Position numbers and translations under genes: made by a program. Below the pieces are notes generated by a model that made no database searches, had not been told where the DNA came from, and was given only the letters and a program-made list of their open reading frames with translations. This document shows, piece by piece, positions 35,193-43,662 of a stretch of DNA of 62,597 bases. The DNA comes from Faecalibacterium hattorii (GTDB taxonomy: Bacteria > Bacillota > Clostridia > Oscillospirales > Ruminococcaceae). The stretch is taken from the NCBI RefSeq assembly GCF_003287455.1, contig NZ_PRLC01000017.1, positions 1 through 62,597 on the forward strand, given 5' to 3'. Every line of letters begins with the position of its first letter. The first letter of the stretch is position 1.

Positions 35193-35210
35193 GGTTATCA
35201 CCTCGGCTTT

Positions 35211-35239
35211 ATTGTAACGTATTTTGCGTTGCGAATCAA
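35211..35239 (-). promoter_or_regulatory. Toxin-antitoxin promoter
   Basis: Minus-strand TTGATT (35234-35239) and TACAAT (35211-35216), 17 bases apart. CGTTGCGAATCAACG (inverted repeat) covers the -35 box and is a candidate antitoxin operator. Confidence 0.65.
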
Positions 35240-35260
35240 CGAATGTGCCATATATACGGA

Positions 35261-35298
35261 AAAATCTCCAGATTACACAAAAACGATCTGGAGATTTT
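35261..35298. terminator. Hairpin with T-runs
   Basis: AAAATCTCCAGAT / ATCTGGAGATTTT. Bases 35299-35615 after it are AT-rich and hold no gene that I can support; they include the parA leader. Confidence 0.65.
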
Positions 35299-35615
35299 GG
35301 TAAAGCATTCAAGAATCTTCGGCTGATTTATTGTTTTCTCACGTTATAGACTAGATAAAAATAGTCATATCACAGTGTCGTGCAAATTCTATAGGGGTTT
35401 GCTATCTTGACAGACTTTCCTGTGATGATTCCAACATCTTCGGCCTATAACGAATTCGAGATACCATTTTAGTTAATCAAACATAATTTTTTCTTCTTTT
35501 TCGAAAAATCATTGCAATTTCACGAAGAAAGCTGTATTATCAATTAGAATTGATGTACTATCATTTCCTGAATTTCAATCATATTTTTCATTCAATCCCA
35601 CAAAAGGAGGCCTGT

Positions 35616-36590
35616 ATGGTTAGTATCGCTATTTTCAACAACAAAGGTGGTGTCGGAAAAACGACTTATCTTTACCACCTTTCAAATCTTCTCGCTGATG
35701 CTGGAAAGAAAGTTTTGATGGTTGACTGTGATAGCCAATGTAATTTAACAGCTTATGCGTTAACTGATGAGCAAATCAGCCAATCTTGGAGTTCTTCCGG
35801 AAATAGTATTTATCAAGCTATAAAGCCAATCGCTACAGGTACTGGTGATTATATTGATTGCACTCCTACCTTTGTAAGCAGCAATCTCTACCTCGTTCCC
35901 GGAGACATTGATTTAAGCGTTTTTGAGGATCGTTTGGGGGATACATGGTCAAGCGCTGCTACGCAAGAAATTTCTTTGCGCACGCAGGTTGCTATCTATC
36001 GTTATGTTAACTTCGAAGCTAAAAAATTATCTGCCGATTTCGTATTATTCGATTTGGGGCCCAATTTAGGTGCTCTTAATCGTTCTGTCTTAGGTGGATG
36101 CGATTATTTTATCACACCACTTTCACCGGATTTATTTTCTATTAAGGGTACACAAAATCTTGGAAATAAATTCGTTACATGGAATGAAGAATGGAACCCC
36201 ATCCTTTCTCGCTGGAGAACCAAGGGATTCAAGGAACTACCTACAGCCAAGCCGAAATTTTTGGGATATGTTATGCAGCAGCATAACCTGCGAACCAATT
36301 CGACAGGTATGACGCAGGGCTGGAAAATCTTCGGTGATCAAGTCAACACAGCCGTAATGGAAAATATTGTCGATCGTCTGGCACCTTTGCATCAAGTTGT
36401 TTCCCGCGATAATTACTGCTTGGGTGCTATTCCGAACCTTCATAGTTTAATTCCTTATTCTCTTAATGCCAGAAAGCCTGTATATAAATGCACTGGGGCA
36501 GATGGATTGAAGGGGGCACACATTAGTAAAGCAAAGTCAAGCGCACAAGATTACTCCCAAATGGTTGATTTCCTCCTTAGTCTTGTTTAG
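35616..36590 (+). CDS. Stand-alone ParA-type ATPase
   Basis: 324 residues. Deviant Walker A NNKGGVGKTT (8-17), A' motif VDCDSQCNLT and Walker B LFDLGPNLG identify a ParA/MinD ATPase. No ParB gene or parS array is next to it, so a chromosome or plasmid partition role is not evident. Length and insertions between motifs exceed a minimal ParA. Codon use is AT-rich, unlike the surrounding core genes. Start at 35616 follows AAAAGGAGGCCTGT. The neighbouring convergent gene is an Mrr-type nuclease; the two may belong to one acquired island. Confidence 0.85.
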   Translation: MVSIAIFNNKGGVGKTTYLYHLSNLLADAGKKVLMVDCDSQCNLTAYALTDEQISQSWSSSGNSIYQAIKPIATGTGDYIDCTPTFVSSNLYLVPGDIDLSVFEDRLGDTWSSAATQEISLRTQVAIYRYVNFEAKKLSADFVLFDLGPNLGALNRSVLGGCDYFITPLSPDLFSIKGTQNLGNKFVTWNEEWNPILSRWRTKGFKELPTAKPKFLGYVMQQHNLRTNSTGMTQGWKIFGDQVNTAVMENIVDRLAPLHQVVSRDNYCLGAIPNLHSLIPYSLNARKPVYKCTGADGLKGAHISKAKSSAQDYSQMVDFLLSLV

Positions 36591-36737
36591 ATTTTATATG
36601 GAGCCTTAGGGGTGAAAACCAGTTTTATCATTTTCAACTGACTTTTCCTTTGCCAAGCTATTATTGACATTTTCGGCGTAAATCTCGGAATTATGAAAAA
36701 GGAATTGACTACTTTATAAATTATGATAATAATAGTT

Positions 36738-38471
36738 TCACCTAATCATTTTTTCTAAATCTTCTGTTGCACCGATTTGCTCTGCTCTGTGTAAAGCATA
36801 TTCTTTTAATCCCTTGATTTTTCTCTGTGCTTCTTGTTCGCATTCCTCAGTATCACTTGCAAGGTTTGCCTTTACTTGCTCAACATACCGTTCGATAGTG
36901 GCAATCGTTGCATCTATTTTTGCATCACGTTCTTTTCTGAAAAAGGTAAACGACTGTTTTTTCTTCAAAAGATCAGCAATCTGCTGTTGTGTTTGACTTA
37001 TTGCTACCTGCGCTTTATTTTCAAGTTCCTTTTTTCGGTTTGACATTTCTGCGTTTATCTTTTTACACCCGTCATTGTATACAGTAACTATCGACTGTAT
37101 TAAAAGTTCTTTTTCCTGTTGTTGCTTAAGCAGCCTTTCCTCTTCCTGCTGCTTTTCAAAAAGACTTTCCCTCTCTCTTCTTTCTTTCTCCTTGAGTATT
37201 CTTTCTTTTTCTTGTTGTTCTTTGCATTTTTGCTCTAGTTCTCGGCGTCGTTCCTGTTCAACCATTGACTTAAACTCAATCACACTATCAAACACACTCG
37301 CCATTTTTGATTTGTGTTCTTCGATTTTCTTTTTCACCTCCGCATTTCCCTCCCATGGTCTCCAAATCGTGTAAAAATACTCCTCACGCCCAATATATCG
37401 CTTCCATTCTTCAAATGTTCCCTTTACAGAGTTTTTAAGAGTATCAAATGCGCGTGCTTCCGGTGTATCTGGCTCATACCAAAAATCCGATGCCATTCCT
37501 GAAATCTGAAACAACTCATCTCTTTCCAAGGAATCGAATACTCTTCCAATCAGTGAAAGTGCTATTTGATATTGCTCAGCCCAATAGCTATTTTCCCAGC
37601 ATTGCAATTCAAAGCCATTAAAACCGTAATCTGTTACTCTTTGGGATTCAGCAAATTTTAGTGCATCGTTCATGCGCTCACAGTTGAACTGAAACTGACT
37701 CCCAATCAATGCTCCATACATAACTTTTTGGAGCGTACTCATATATTGTAGTTTTCCCAAAAGAAGATCTGATTTTAACACAGTTTTATTGATGTTTTCC
37801 AATTCATCACAATAGCACTGAATTGAACGAACAATTTTTCTGCAACCATTTTTCATTGAGACGCTTAGCCATGCTGTTGCCTTAGTAAATCTATGATATC
37901 GATACACTGGCTTCATCATCATTGCAACGCCATGAGAACACGATTTTCGTGATTTTTTCGATGATGACCGCAGCTTCTTTCGAACTTCTTCTTCGCACTC
38001 ATCCTCCAACAATTTTTGATTTTGAAGATATTCCTGATAGTTTCTAGGCTCATCCGACTGCTGAAACAATTGAGATGTTTTTATTTTTTCCGCATTACTA
38101 ACCTTATGGGATGGATTTTCAAGTTTTTTATCATCCTTAGGAACATAATCTGCAATGTCCCAGAATTTCACTCGGAGCTTTTGAGCTTTATCCTTTGCCT
38201 GTTTCGTTAATTCCGAATTGCTCATAATAACAGCAACGTCGCAGTCATAGTAGGATGCCCCTGTATACGCTTCCTGCACAGCTTTATTGGGAATCTGCCC
38301 CTGATAGAGCTTGCATTGAATGCCAAATCGAATTCCGTTCTGTTCTGCAATAATATCAACACCATGGTCGCCGGAACCAGAAGTTACCTCTGCCTTGGTA
38401 AAACCTTTTTTCAGCAGACAGTCTGCACAGTAACGCTCAAAGTCCCAACCGCTCATCGAAGAAAAATCCAT
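36738..38471 (-). CDS. Mrr-type restriction endonuclease with long coiled coil
   Basis: 577 residues. Residues 1-115 are an Mrr_cat PD-(D/E)xK nuclease: GWDFERYCADCLLKKGF, SGSGDHGVDII and IQCKLYQG supply the Glu, Asp and Gln-x-Lys active-site residues. The middle (150-400) has no fold I recognise. Residues about 405-470 are an uninterrupted Glu/Lys/Arg coiled coil, with further helices to the end. Mrr nucleases cut modified or foreign DNA. AT-rich, with RBS GGGAGGTC before the ATG at 38471; the ORF extension to 38519 is not needed. Probable defence gene. Confidence 0.8.
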   Translation of the reverse strand: MDFSSMSGWDFERYCADCLLKKGFTKAEVTSGSGDHGVDIIAEQNGIRFGIQCKLYQGQIPNKAVQEAYTGASYYDCDVAVIMSNSELTKQAKDKAQKLRVKFWDIADYVPKDDKKLENPSHKVSNAEKIKTSQLFQQSDEPRNYQEYLQNQKLLEDECEEEVRKKLRSSSKKSRKSCSHGVAMMMKPVYRYHRFTKATAWLSVSMKNGCRKIVRSIQCYCDELENINKTVLKSDLLLGKLQYMSTLQKVMYGALIGSQFQFNCERMNDALKFAESQRVTDYGFNGFELQCWENSYWAEQYQIALSLIGRVFDSLERDELFQISGMASDFWYEPDTPEARAFDTLKNSVKGTFEEWKRYIGREEYFYTIWRPWEGNAEVKKKIEEHKSKMASVFDSVIEFKSMVEQERRRELEQKCKEQQEKERILKEKERRERESLFEKQQEEERLLKQQQEKELLIQSIVTVYNDGCKKINAEMSNRKKELENKAQVAISQTQQQIADLLKKKQSFTFFRKERDAKIDATIATIERYVEQVKANLASDTEECEQEAQRKIKGLKEYALHRAEQIGATEDLEKMIR

Positions 38472-38587
38472 GATTGACCTCCCGAATCGTTGACATATTT
38501 TAAGCTGAGTATAGCACAATTATCCCTAGTGCGCTATACTTCCACCGTATTCTCTTGGGTTTCCAAAGGGACCGCAACACCCCTTTG

Positions 38588-38625
38588 GCACACGACTTTG
38601 CTTGCAAAGTCTAGTGTGTTATACC
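38588..38625. repeat. Mobile-element-type repeat, copy 2
   Basis: GCACACGACTTTG…CAAAGTCTAGTGTG plus TTATACC, a near copy of the repeat near 10112-10149. It lies at the boundary between the AT-rich island and debris. Confidence 0.65.
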
Positions 38626-38840
38626 TTTGCTTCCGGCTGACGCGGGAAAGGGGTTGCGAGAGGCTCCGGCAAGCACCTGTTCTGTGGCAGAAGGATGCGC
38701 GGATGGGCGTGGCAGTTGACGGTCTTTGCCCACCCAGCGCAGACTTGCGGAGGAACCAATGGTGTACGTTCTCCTTCCTGCCGCAGCAGTGGTGTTGTAC
38801 AATAAAAGTTGACACAGGGAACTCAAAGAGCCAATATATA

Positions 38841-39104
38841 GAAAAGGAGAAACAGGAGGCAAGAAGAGATGGCTCGGAATCACGAGTTGATCGTCTGGAG
38901 GAACTTGAACCATACGATGCGGGCAATATGGCGCTTTCACTGGGAGGCGACCTTGGTTCATGTTTTATACAGCCGGATCGGAAGTATATGGAGAACGATA
39001 TGCAATCCATTATGAATGCCGAACTTGATTTGAGGGCAATCCAGACGATATTCTGAGATATGGTGGAGCGGCTGCTTGCGGCTGGCTGGTGTCTGCGCAA
39101 TTAG
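38841..39104 (+). pseudogene. Remnant ORF with in-frame TGA, probably mobile-element debris
   Basis: The frame reads EKEKQEARRDGSESRVDRLEELEPYDAG…MNAELDLRAIQTIF, then a TGA at 39054-39056, then continues DMVERLLAAGWCLRN to a TAG at 39102-39104. It has no start codon with an RBS in this frame. The coding look continues on both sides of the stop, so it is read as a decayed gene tail. A different frame has ATG 38869 after an AGGAGG and would give 48 residues, but its composition is unconvincing. Family unknown. Confidence 0.4.
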
Positions 39105-39173
39105 ACCATCAAGTGTTTATTTTCAAATTGTTCAAAAACCTCACAAAGAAACTCCATTTTTATCCGGTACAAT

Positions 39174-39331
39174 GTAGACGTACTTAAGAAGACACTGTCC
39201 CCCGCGAATGCGAGGCAATAGCCAATGCGGCGGGCAGACTACCAACCATCTCCTGACAGCCGCAAATGTTTGGGAGTTCTCATATACAGGCAGCGCCGCT
39301 TTCTCCTCCTTTCCACGGCGCTGCCTGTTTT
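39174..39331 (+). ncRNA. Possible structured RNA with terminator
   Basis: The stretch has no ORF but contains several stems: CCCGC…GCGGG around 39200-39235, CTCC…GGGAG around 39250-39275, and a strong terminal hairpin CAGGCAGCGCCG / CGGCGCTGCCTG (39287-39327) followed by TTTT. A TACAAT box at 39168-39173 could start transcription, although no good -35 is seen. It does not match an RNA family I can name. Confidence 0.3.
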
Positions 39332-39345
39332 AGATTCTGCGCAGC

Positions 39346-39383
39346 AAAAAGCTCTCCGTTTCAACCGAAGCGGAGAGCTTTTT
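39346..39383. terminator. Bidirectional terminator
   Basis: AAAAAGCTCTCCG / CGGAGAGCTTTTT perfect 13-base stem; ends the minus-strand gene at 39404 and any plus-strand transcript. Confidence 0.9.
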
Positions 39384-39403
39384 GCATGTTCGGGATCTGG
39401 TGT

Positions 39404-39931
39404 TCAGCGCAGGTCCCGCAGACGGGCGGCGGGGAGGGTGGAACTCAAAAACGTCCACACAGCGTCCTGACTGTCGTTCACGAGGTAGGCTTGGGTCTGC
39501 TGGACATAGAGGTAAACGGCATCGGGGGTGCGGTAGGCGATGTGGAGGTCCTGCCACGGGTACTGATGGCTTGGCTCCGGGCGGTCCTGCTCGCCCGCCA
39601 TCCAGACGGCAAGGCCGGCGTCATCGAACCGGAGGCGGTAGAACGGGCGGGGGAGGCCCAGCTTTTTGATGGTGGTGCGCAGGTCGCGGAAGAAGGTGTA
39701 GAAGTACACGGCCGGGAGCCCCAGCGCCACTACGGCCAGCACCACAGCCAGCAGGGCGGCACCTTCCCGCACGCCCACCTGCGACAGGCAGATACAGGAA
39801 AACACCAGCAAGATGGCCGTAAAGGCCAGCGGGCGCCGCCAGCGCTTCTGGTGGCGGAACAAGTCGAAGGAGCGGAACTTGTGGAACGATGCGGCGTCCA
39901 TGGTGATGGAAACGCTGATGGGCTGCAACAT
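39404..39931 (-). CDS. YcxB-like membrane protein
   Basis: 175 residues from MLQPISVSITMD. Two central transmembrane helices (about 35-52 and 58-80) are followed by a cytoplasmic PH-like domain (RFDDAGLAVW…YPWQDLHIAYRTPDAVYLYVQQTQAYLV), the pattern of YcxB/YokE-type proteins. RBS GGAGATG before the start at 39931. Promoter TTGCCT (39978-39983) / TACTAT (39955-39960) on the minus strand. Function unknown. Confidence 0.6.
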   Translation of the reverse strand: MLQPISVSITMDAASFHKFRSFDLFRHQKRWRRPLAFTAILLVFSCICLSQVGVREGAALLAVVLAVVALGLPAVYFYTFFRDLRTTIKKLGLPRPFYRLRFDDAGLAVWMAGEQDRPEPSHQYPWQDLHIAYRTPDAVYLYVQQTQAYLVNDSQDAVWTFLSSTLPAARLRDLR

Positions 39932-39991
39932 GGATAACATCTCCTTTTTTAGGCATAGTACCATATTTTTTTTCGCGAGGCAAGCGCAATC

Positions 39992-40021
39992 TTGCGCAAA
40001 TGGCAGAAAACGTGGTAGAAT
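39992..40021 (+). promoter_or_regulatory. Promoter of the kinase-regulator operon
   Basis: TTGCGC (39992-39997) and TAGAAT (40016-40021), 18-base spacing; divergent from the YcxB-like gene promoter. Confidence 0.55.
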
Positions 40022-40064
40022 AAGACGATTCATGGTTTGAAAATTTTGCCGGGAGGGGAAGAAA

Positions 40065-41597
40065 GTGCATCGACAAAGTACGCTCAAGCAGCGGATGATC
40101 CTGTGTCTGGCAGCTTTTTTTGTGGCCTTGGCGGCCCAGATCGTGCTGAGCTTTTACCAGTCCGGCACGGTGCTGCGGGAGCTGGACGACCAGATGGGCA
40201 ACTTCAATGCCATCAGCCGCTTTCAGAACGGCGTGGAGCGCAGCCTGACGGCGCTGGACGAATACCGCTGGGAGTACGGCGACACGGATGCCTTCTTGAC
40301 AGAGCTGGACAGCGCTTTCTCTACGATGAACGCATGGCTGTGGCGGATTGACGGCAGCCTTGACACCGTGAGCGAGGAGCAGTATCTGCTCTACAGCGCC
40401 GTCTGCACCACCTATAAAAGCTACGCAGCCCTCATCGACGAGGTGAAGGCGGATGTTGCCGCCGGGGCCGACGCCCAAGCGGCCCAGCTCTATTATAGTA
40501 AAGTCTCGCCCTGCGGCGGATATCTGCGGCAGTATGCCCAGCAGCTATTGAACACCGCCATCTCGGACGCGCAGGGCACCTACATGACCGTCTCGGAACT
40601 GAGCAGCCGGGTCAAGTGGGCCCAGACCGTCGTGGTGGGGCTCTGCCTTGCGCTGGGCCTTGTGATGGCGTGGTCGCTGATGCGGCTGCTGACGCCGGTG
40701 CAGGAGATGATCGGGGCCTCACAGGCCGTCGTCCGGGGCGAGCTGGACACGCCGGACATCCCGGTGCCCCGGCAGGACGAGATGGGCCGGTTGATCGACG
40801 CGTTCAACCGGATGAAACACTCGATGGCCCAGCAGGTGAACACCCTGCGGGAGAAAAACGAGATGGAACAGGCGCTGCACCAGCAGAAGACACAGGCGCT
40901 GGAACTGCAGAACCGGATGGAGCGGAGCCGTTTGCAGCAGCTGCGCAGCCAGATCGACCCGCATTTCCTGTTCAACACCCTGAACGTCATCCTGCAGACG
41001 GCAGGGCAGGAGACGGCCTACCGCACCCAAGCGCTCATCACGGCGCTGAGCCATCTATTGCGGTACAGCCTGATGAGCAACGACGAGCAGGTGCCCCTCT
41101 CCCGCGAGGTACGGATCGTGGACGAGTATTACTCCATCTACCACGTCCGCTTCGGCGAGCGGGTGCAGATGGAATGGCGCATCTCGGACTCCATCGACCT
41201 GACCGAGACGCTGGTGCCCTCGTTTATTTTGCAGCCCATCGTGGAAAACGCCTTCAAGCACGGCATCGCCCCCAAGGAAGAGGGCGGCCGGGTCCGCATC
41301 CGGGTCAACCCGCTGCGGGACAAGGGGCTGCTGTATATCAGCGTCTGCGACAACGGTGTGGGCATTGCGCCCGAACAACTGCACGAATTGCAGACGGCGC
41401 TGGAATCCCCCGACGAGCGGTGGGAGCATATTGGTGTGTACAACGTAGCGGCGCGGCTGCGGCTGCTGGATCCGCGCTGTGCGTTGAAAGTTCGTTCCCA
41501 TCCGGGGCGGGGCACGGCGGTGAGCCTGTACCTGCCCCTTGTGGAACCCACAGAAGAGGAGGACTTGGATGATGATTCGCTTGTTGATCGCGGATGA
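40065..41597 (+). CDS. YesM-type sensor histidine kinase
   Basis: 510 residues. Two transmembrane helices (about 10-30 and 186-207) bracket an extracytoplasmic helical sensor; then HAMP (210-262), His_kinase motif SQIDPHFLFNTLNVILQ with the phosphoacceptor His near 305, and HATPase motifs VENAFKHGI, CDNGVGI and GRGTAVSLYLP. GTG start after GGGAGGGG. Overlaps the response regulator gene. With the adjacent solute-binding protein and TRAP genes it probably senses the transported compound. Confidence 0.93.
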   Translation: MHRQSTLKQRMILCLAAFFVALAAQIVLSFYQSGTVLRELDDQMGNFNAISRFQNGVERSLTALDEYRWEYGDTDAFLTELDSAFSTMNAWLWRIDGSLDTVSEEQYLLYSAVCTTYKSYAALIDEVKADVAAGADAQAAQLYYSKVSPCGGYLRQYAQQLLNTAISDAQGTYMTVSELSSRVKWAQTVVVGLCLALGLVMAWSLMRLLTPVQEMIGASQAVVRGELDTPDIPVPRQDEMGRLIDAFNRMKHSMAQQVNTLREKNEMEQALHQQKTQALELQNRMERSRLQQLRSQIDPHFLFNTLNVILQTAGQETAYRTQALITALSHLLRYSLMSNDEQVPLSREVRIVDEYYSIYHVRFGERVQMEWRISDSIDLTETLVPSFILQPIVENAFKHGIAPKEEGGRVRIRVNPLRDKGLLYISVCDNGVGIAPEQLHELQTALESPDERWEHIGVYNVAARLRLLDPRCALKVRSHPGRGTAVSLYLPLVEPTEEEDLDDDSLVDRG

Positions 41598-42402
41598 TGA
41601 GCGGCTGGAGCGCGAAGCTCTGGCGGAGATGGTGACGCGGCGGTTCGTGGAGCACGAGATCGTGCTGGAAGAAGCCGAGAATGGCCGCAAGGCAGCAGAT
41701 ACGGCGATCCTGTGGGGGGCGGACCTCATCCTGATGGACATCGAGATGCCGGGCATGAACGGCCTTGATGCGGCCCGCGCTGTGCTGGCTCAGCGGCCCG
41801 GCTGCAGGGTCATCTTCGTAACGGCCTACAGCTTGTTCCAGTACGCCCACGAGGCGGTGCATCTGGGGGCGTGCGACTATCTGCTCAAGCCGGTAGACCC
41901 GGACGAGCTGGAAGCGTCCATCCGCCGGGCCATCCGGCAGATCGAGACCGAACGCAAGCTGGAAGCGCTGGCCCCCGTCCAGCAGGAGCAGGAGCCTGAA
42001 GCGCCCGCCGCGCCGCAGGAGGAAGGCGGGGACGAGAGCAGCCAGAACGCCCTTGTCATGGCGCACGTGCGGCGGTATCTCGAAGACAACTATATGTTCG
42101 ACATCTCGCTGGACAGCGTGGGCGAGATTTTGCACATCAGCCCGGCCTACCTTTCGGCTCAGTTCAAGAAATACCAGAAGATGAACTTCCTCGACTGCCT
42201 GACCGAACTGCGGATCAACGCGGCCAAGGAGCTGCTGAACGACCCCTTCCGCTCCTCGGCGGAGGTGGCCTCCATGGTGGGCTACGAGGACGCCAGCTAT
42301 TTTGCCCGCGCCTTCAAAAAGCGGACGGGCGTCACCCCCACCCAGTACCGCCGCCAAGCCGCCAAGGCTGCGAAGGGCGAAAAACAGGGGGCGCTGCTGT
42401 GA
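41569..42402 (+). CDS. AraC-type response regulator
   Basis: 277 residues. Receiver domain: acidic pocket DDE, phospho-acceptor Asp in LILMDIEMPGMNG (near residue 56), TAYS and LLKPVD. A Glu/Pro/Gln-rich linker (135-165) leads to an AraC DNA-binding domain (170-270; two helix-turn-helices ending YFARAFKKRTGVTPTQYR). Cognate partner of the upstream kinase. Tandem ATGs at 41569 and 41572 follow GAGGAGG; either may serve. The stop overlaps the next GTG. Confidence 0.93.
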   Translation: MMIRLLIADDERLEREALAEMVTRRFVEHEIVLEEAENGRKAADTAILWGADLILMDIEMPGMNGLDAARAVLAQRPGCRVIFVTAYSLFQYAHEAVHLGACDYLLKPVDPDELEASIRRAIRQIETERKLEALAPVQQEQEPEAPAAPQEEGGDESSQNALVMAHVRRYLEDNYMFDISLDSVGEILHISPAYLSAQFKKYQKMNFLDCLTELRINAAKELLNDPFRSSAEVASMVGYEDASYFARAFKKRTGVTPTQYRRQAAKAAKGEKQGALL

Positions 42403-43412
42403 ACCGGAAGCTGACCCGGCGGCAGGTGCTGACCGCCGCGGCCGCCGGGGCGGCGCTGACGCTCTGCGGCTGCAGGCAGCAGGAGCCGGAAGAGGCCAAG
42501 CCGGAGCTGATCCTGCGCTACGCCGAGAACCAGCCGGAGGACTACCCCACCACACAGGCGGCGCTGGCCTTTGCGGGGCTGATGGCCGACCAGACGGACG
42601 GCCGGGTGAAGGTGGCCGTGTACAGCGGCGGAGAGCTGGGAGCCGAGCAGAGTGTCATCCAGCAGATGCAGTTCGGCGGCATCGACTTTGCCCGCGTCTC
42701 CCTGAGCCAGCTGGCCGAATACGTCCCGGCGCTGAGCGTATTGCAGCTGCCCTACCTTTACGAAGACGCCAGCCAGATGTGGCGGGTGCTGGACGGCAGC
42801 ATCGGCGACGATTTTCTGGCCATGCTGGACGAGATGGATCTTGTAGGCCTGTCGTGGTTCGATGCGGGCGTCCGCAGCTTCTACACCCGCGAAAAGGTCA
42901 CGGATCTGGAACAATTGCAGGGGCTGACCCTCCGGGTGCAGGAGTCGGACATGATGAGCGAGATGATCACCGACCTTGGCGCAGAGCCGGTGCAGGTGGT
43001 GTACAGTCAGGTCTATGCGGCCCTCCGCAACGGTCAGATCGACGGGGCCGAGAACAACTGGCCCAGCTACGACGCCATGGGCCATTACGAGGTCGCGCCC
43101 TACTTTTTGCAGGACGAGCACACCCGCGTGCCGGAGATCCAACTGGCCAGCACGGCCGCCATCGAAAAGCTGGAAGCCCTTGACCCCTCTTACCCGGAGG
43201 TGCTGCGCACCTGCGCGCGGGAGTCCGCCCGCACCGAGCGGCGGCTCTGGGCCGAGCGGGAGGCCCGCAGTGAAAAGGAACTGCGGGAGTGGGGTGTGGA
43301 AGTGACCACCCTGCCCGATGCCGAAAAGCAGAAATTCCGCGCCGCCGTCCAGCCTCTCTATGACCGGTTCGCCGATCAGGCGGAGCTGCTGGAGAGAATC
43401 AAGGAAAGTTGA
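42399..43412 (+). CDS. DctP-family solute-binding lipoprotein, kinase-linked
   Basis: 337 residues. Tat/Sec-like NRKLTRRQVLTAAAAG leads to the lipobox TLCGC. The DctP fold shows GGELGAEQSVIQQMQFGGID and GLTLRVQESDMMSEMITDLGAEPV with the conserved Arg that binds a carboxylate, then the QIDGAENNWPSY signature. It is co-transcribed with the histidine kinase and regulator rather than with a permease, so it may present ligand to the kinase or act as a second receptor for the TRAP transporter downstream. GTG start overlaps the previous TGA. Confidence 0.88.
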   Translation: MNRKLTRRQVLTAAAAGAALTLCGCRQQEPEEAKPELILRYAENQPEDYPTTQAALAFAGLMADQTDGRVKVAVYSGGELGAEQSVIQQMQFGGIDFARVSLSQLAEYVPALSVLQLPYLYEDASQMWRVLDGSIGDDFLAMLDEMDLVGLSWFDAGVRSFYTREKVTDLEQLQGLTLRVQESDMMSEMITDLGAEPVQVVYSQVYAALRNGQIDGAENNWPSYDAMGHYEVAPYFLQDEHTRVPEIQLASTAAIEKLEALDPSYPEVLRTCARESARTERRLWAEREARSEKELREWGVEVTTLPDAEKQKFRAAVQPLYDRFADQAELLERIKES

Positions 43413-43557
43413 GATAAAAGCTTGGAAAATCGAAATGAATTTTATGTTGCATCCTACTCCTTGTCGAGAACGTCAAATTAAACTATAAAAACTTGTGCAT
43501 ATCATCCAAAAGTAATTTTCACATTCTTTCGAAAATCAGGACATTTTTTGAAATCCC

Positions 43558-43586
43558 TTGTCCCGGCTTAAAAAATTTGCTAAAGT
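43558..43586 (+). promoter_or_regulatory. TRAP operon promoter
   Basis: TTGTCC (43558-43563) and TAAAGT (43581-43586), 17-base spacing. The leader contains a GACGGC…GCCGTC hairpin around 43605-43636. Confidence 0.6.
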
Positions 43587-43662
43587 GTGAACAGCGAATG
43601 AACGACGGCGCGGGCCCTGTGCAGGACGTGCCGTCCGGAGAAAATTTTAGGAGGATTTACTT

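Noticed and set aside
38490-39056. 188-codon plus-strand ORF as an intact gene
   Set aside because: The first half runs through the repeat at 38588-38625 and has no RBS; only the last third looks coding, so it is reported as a remnant.
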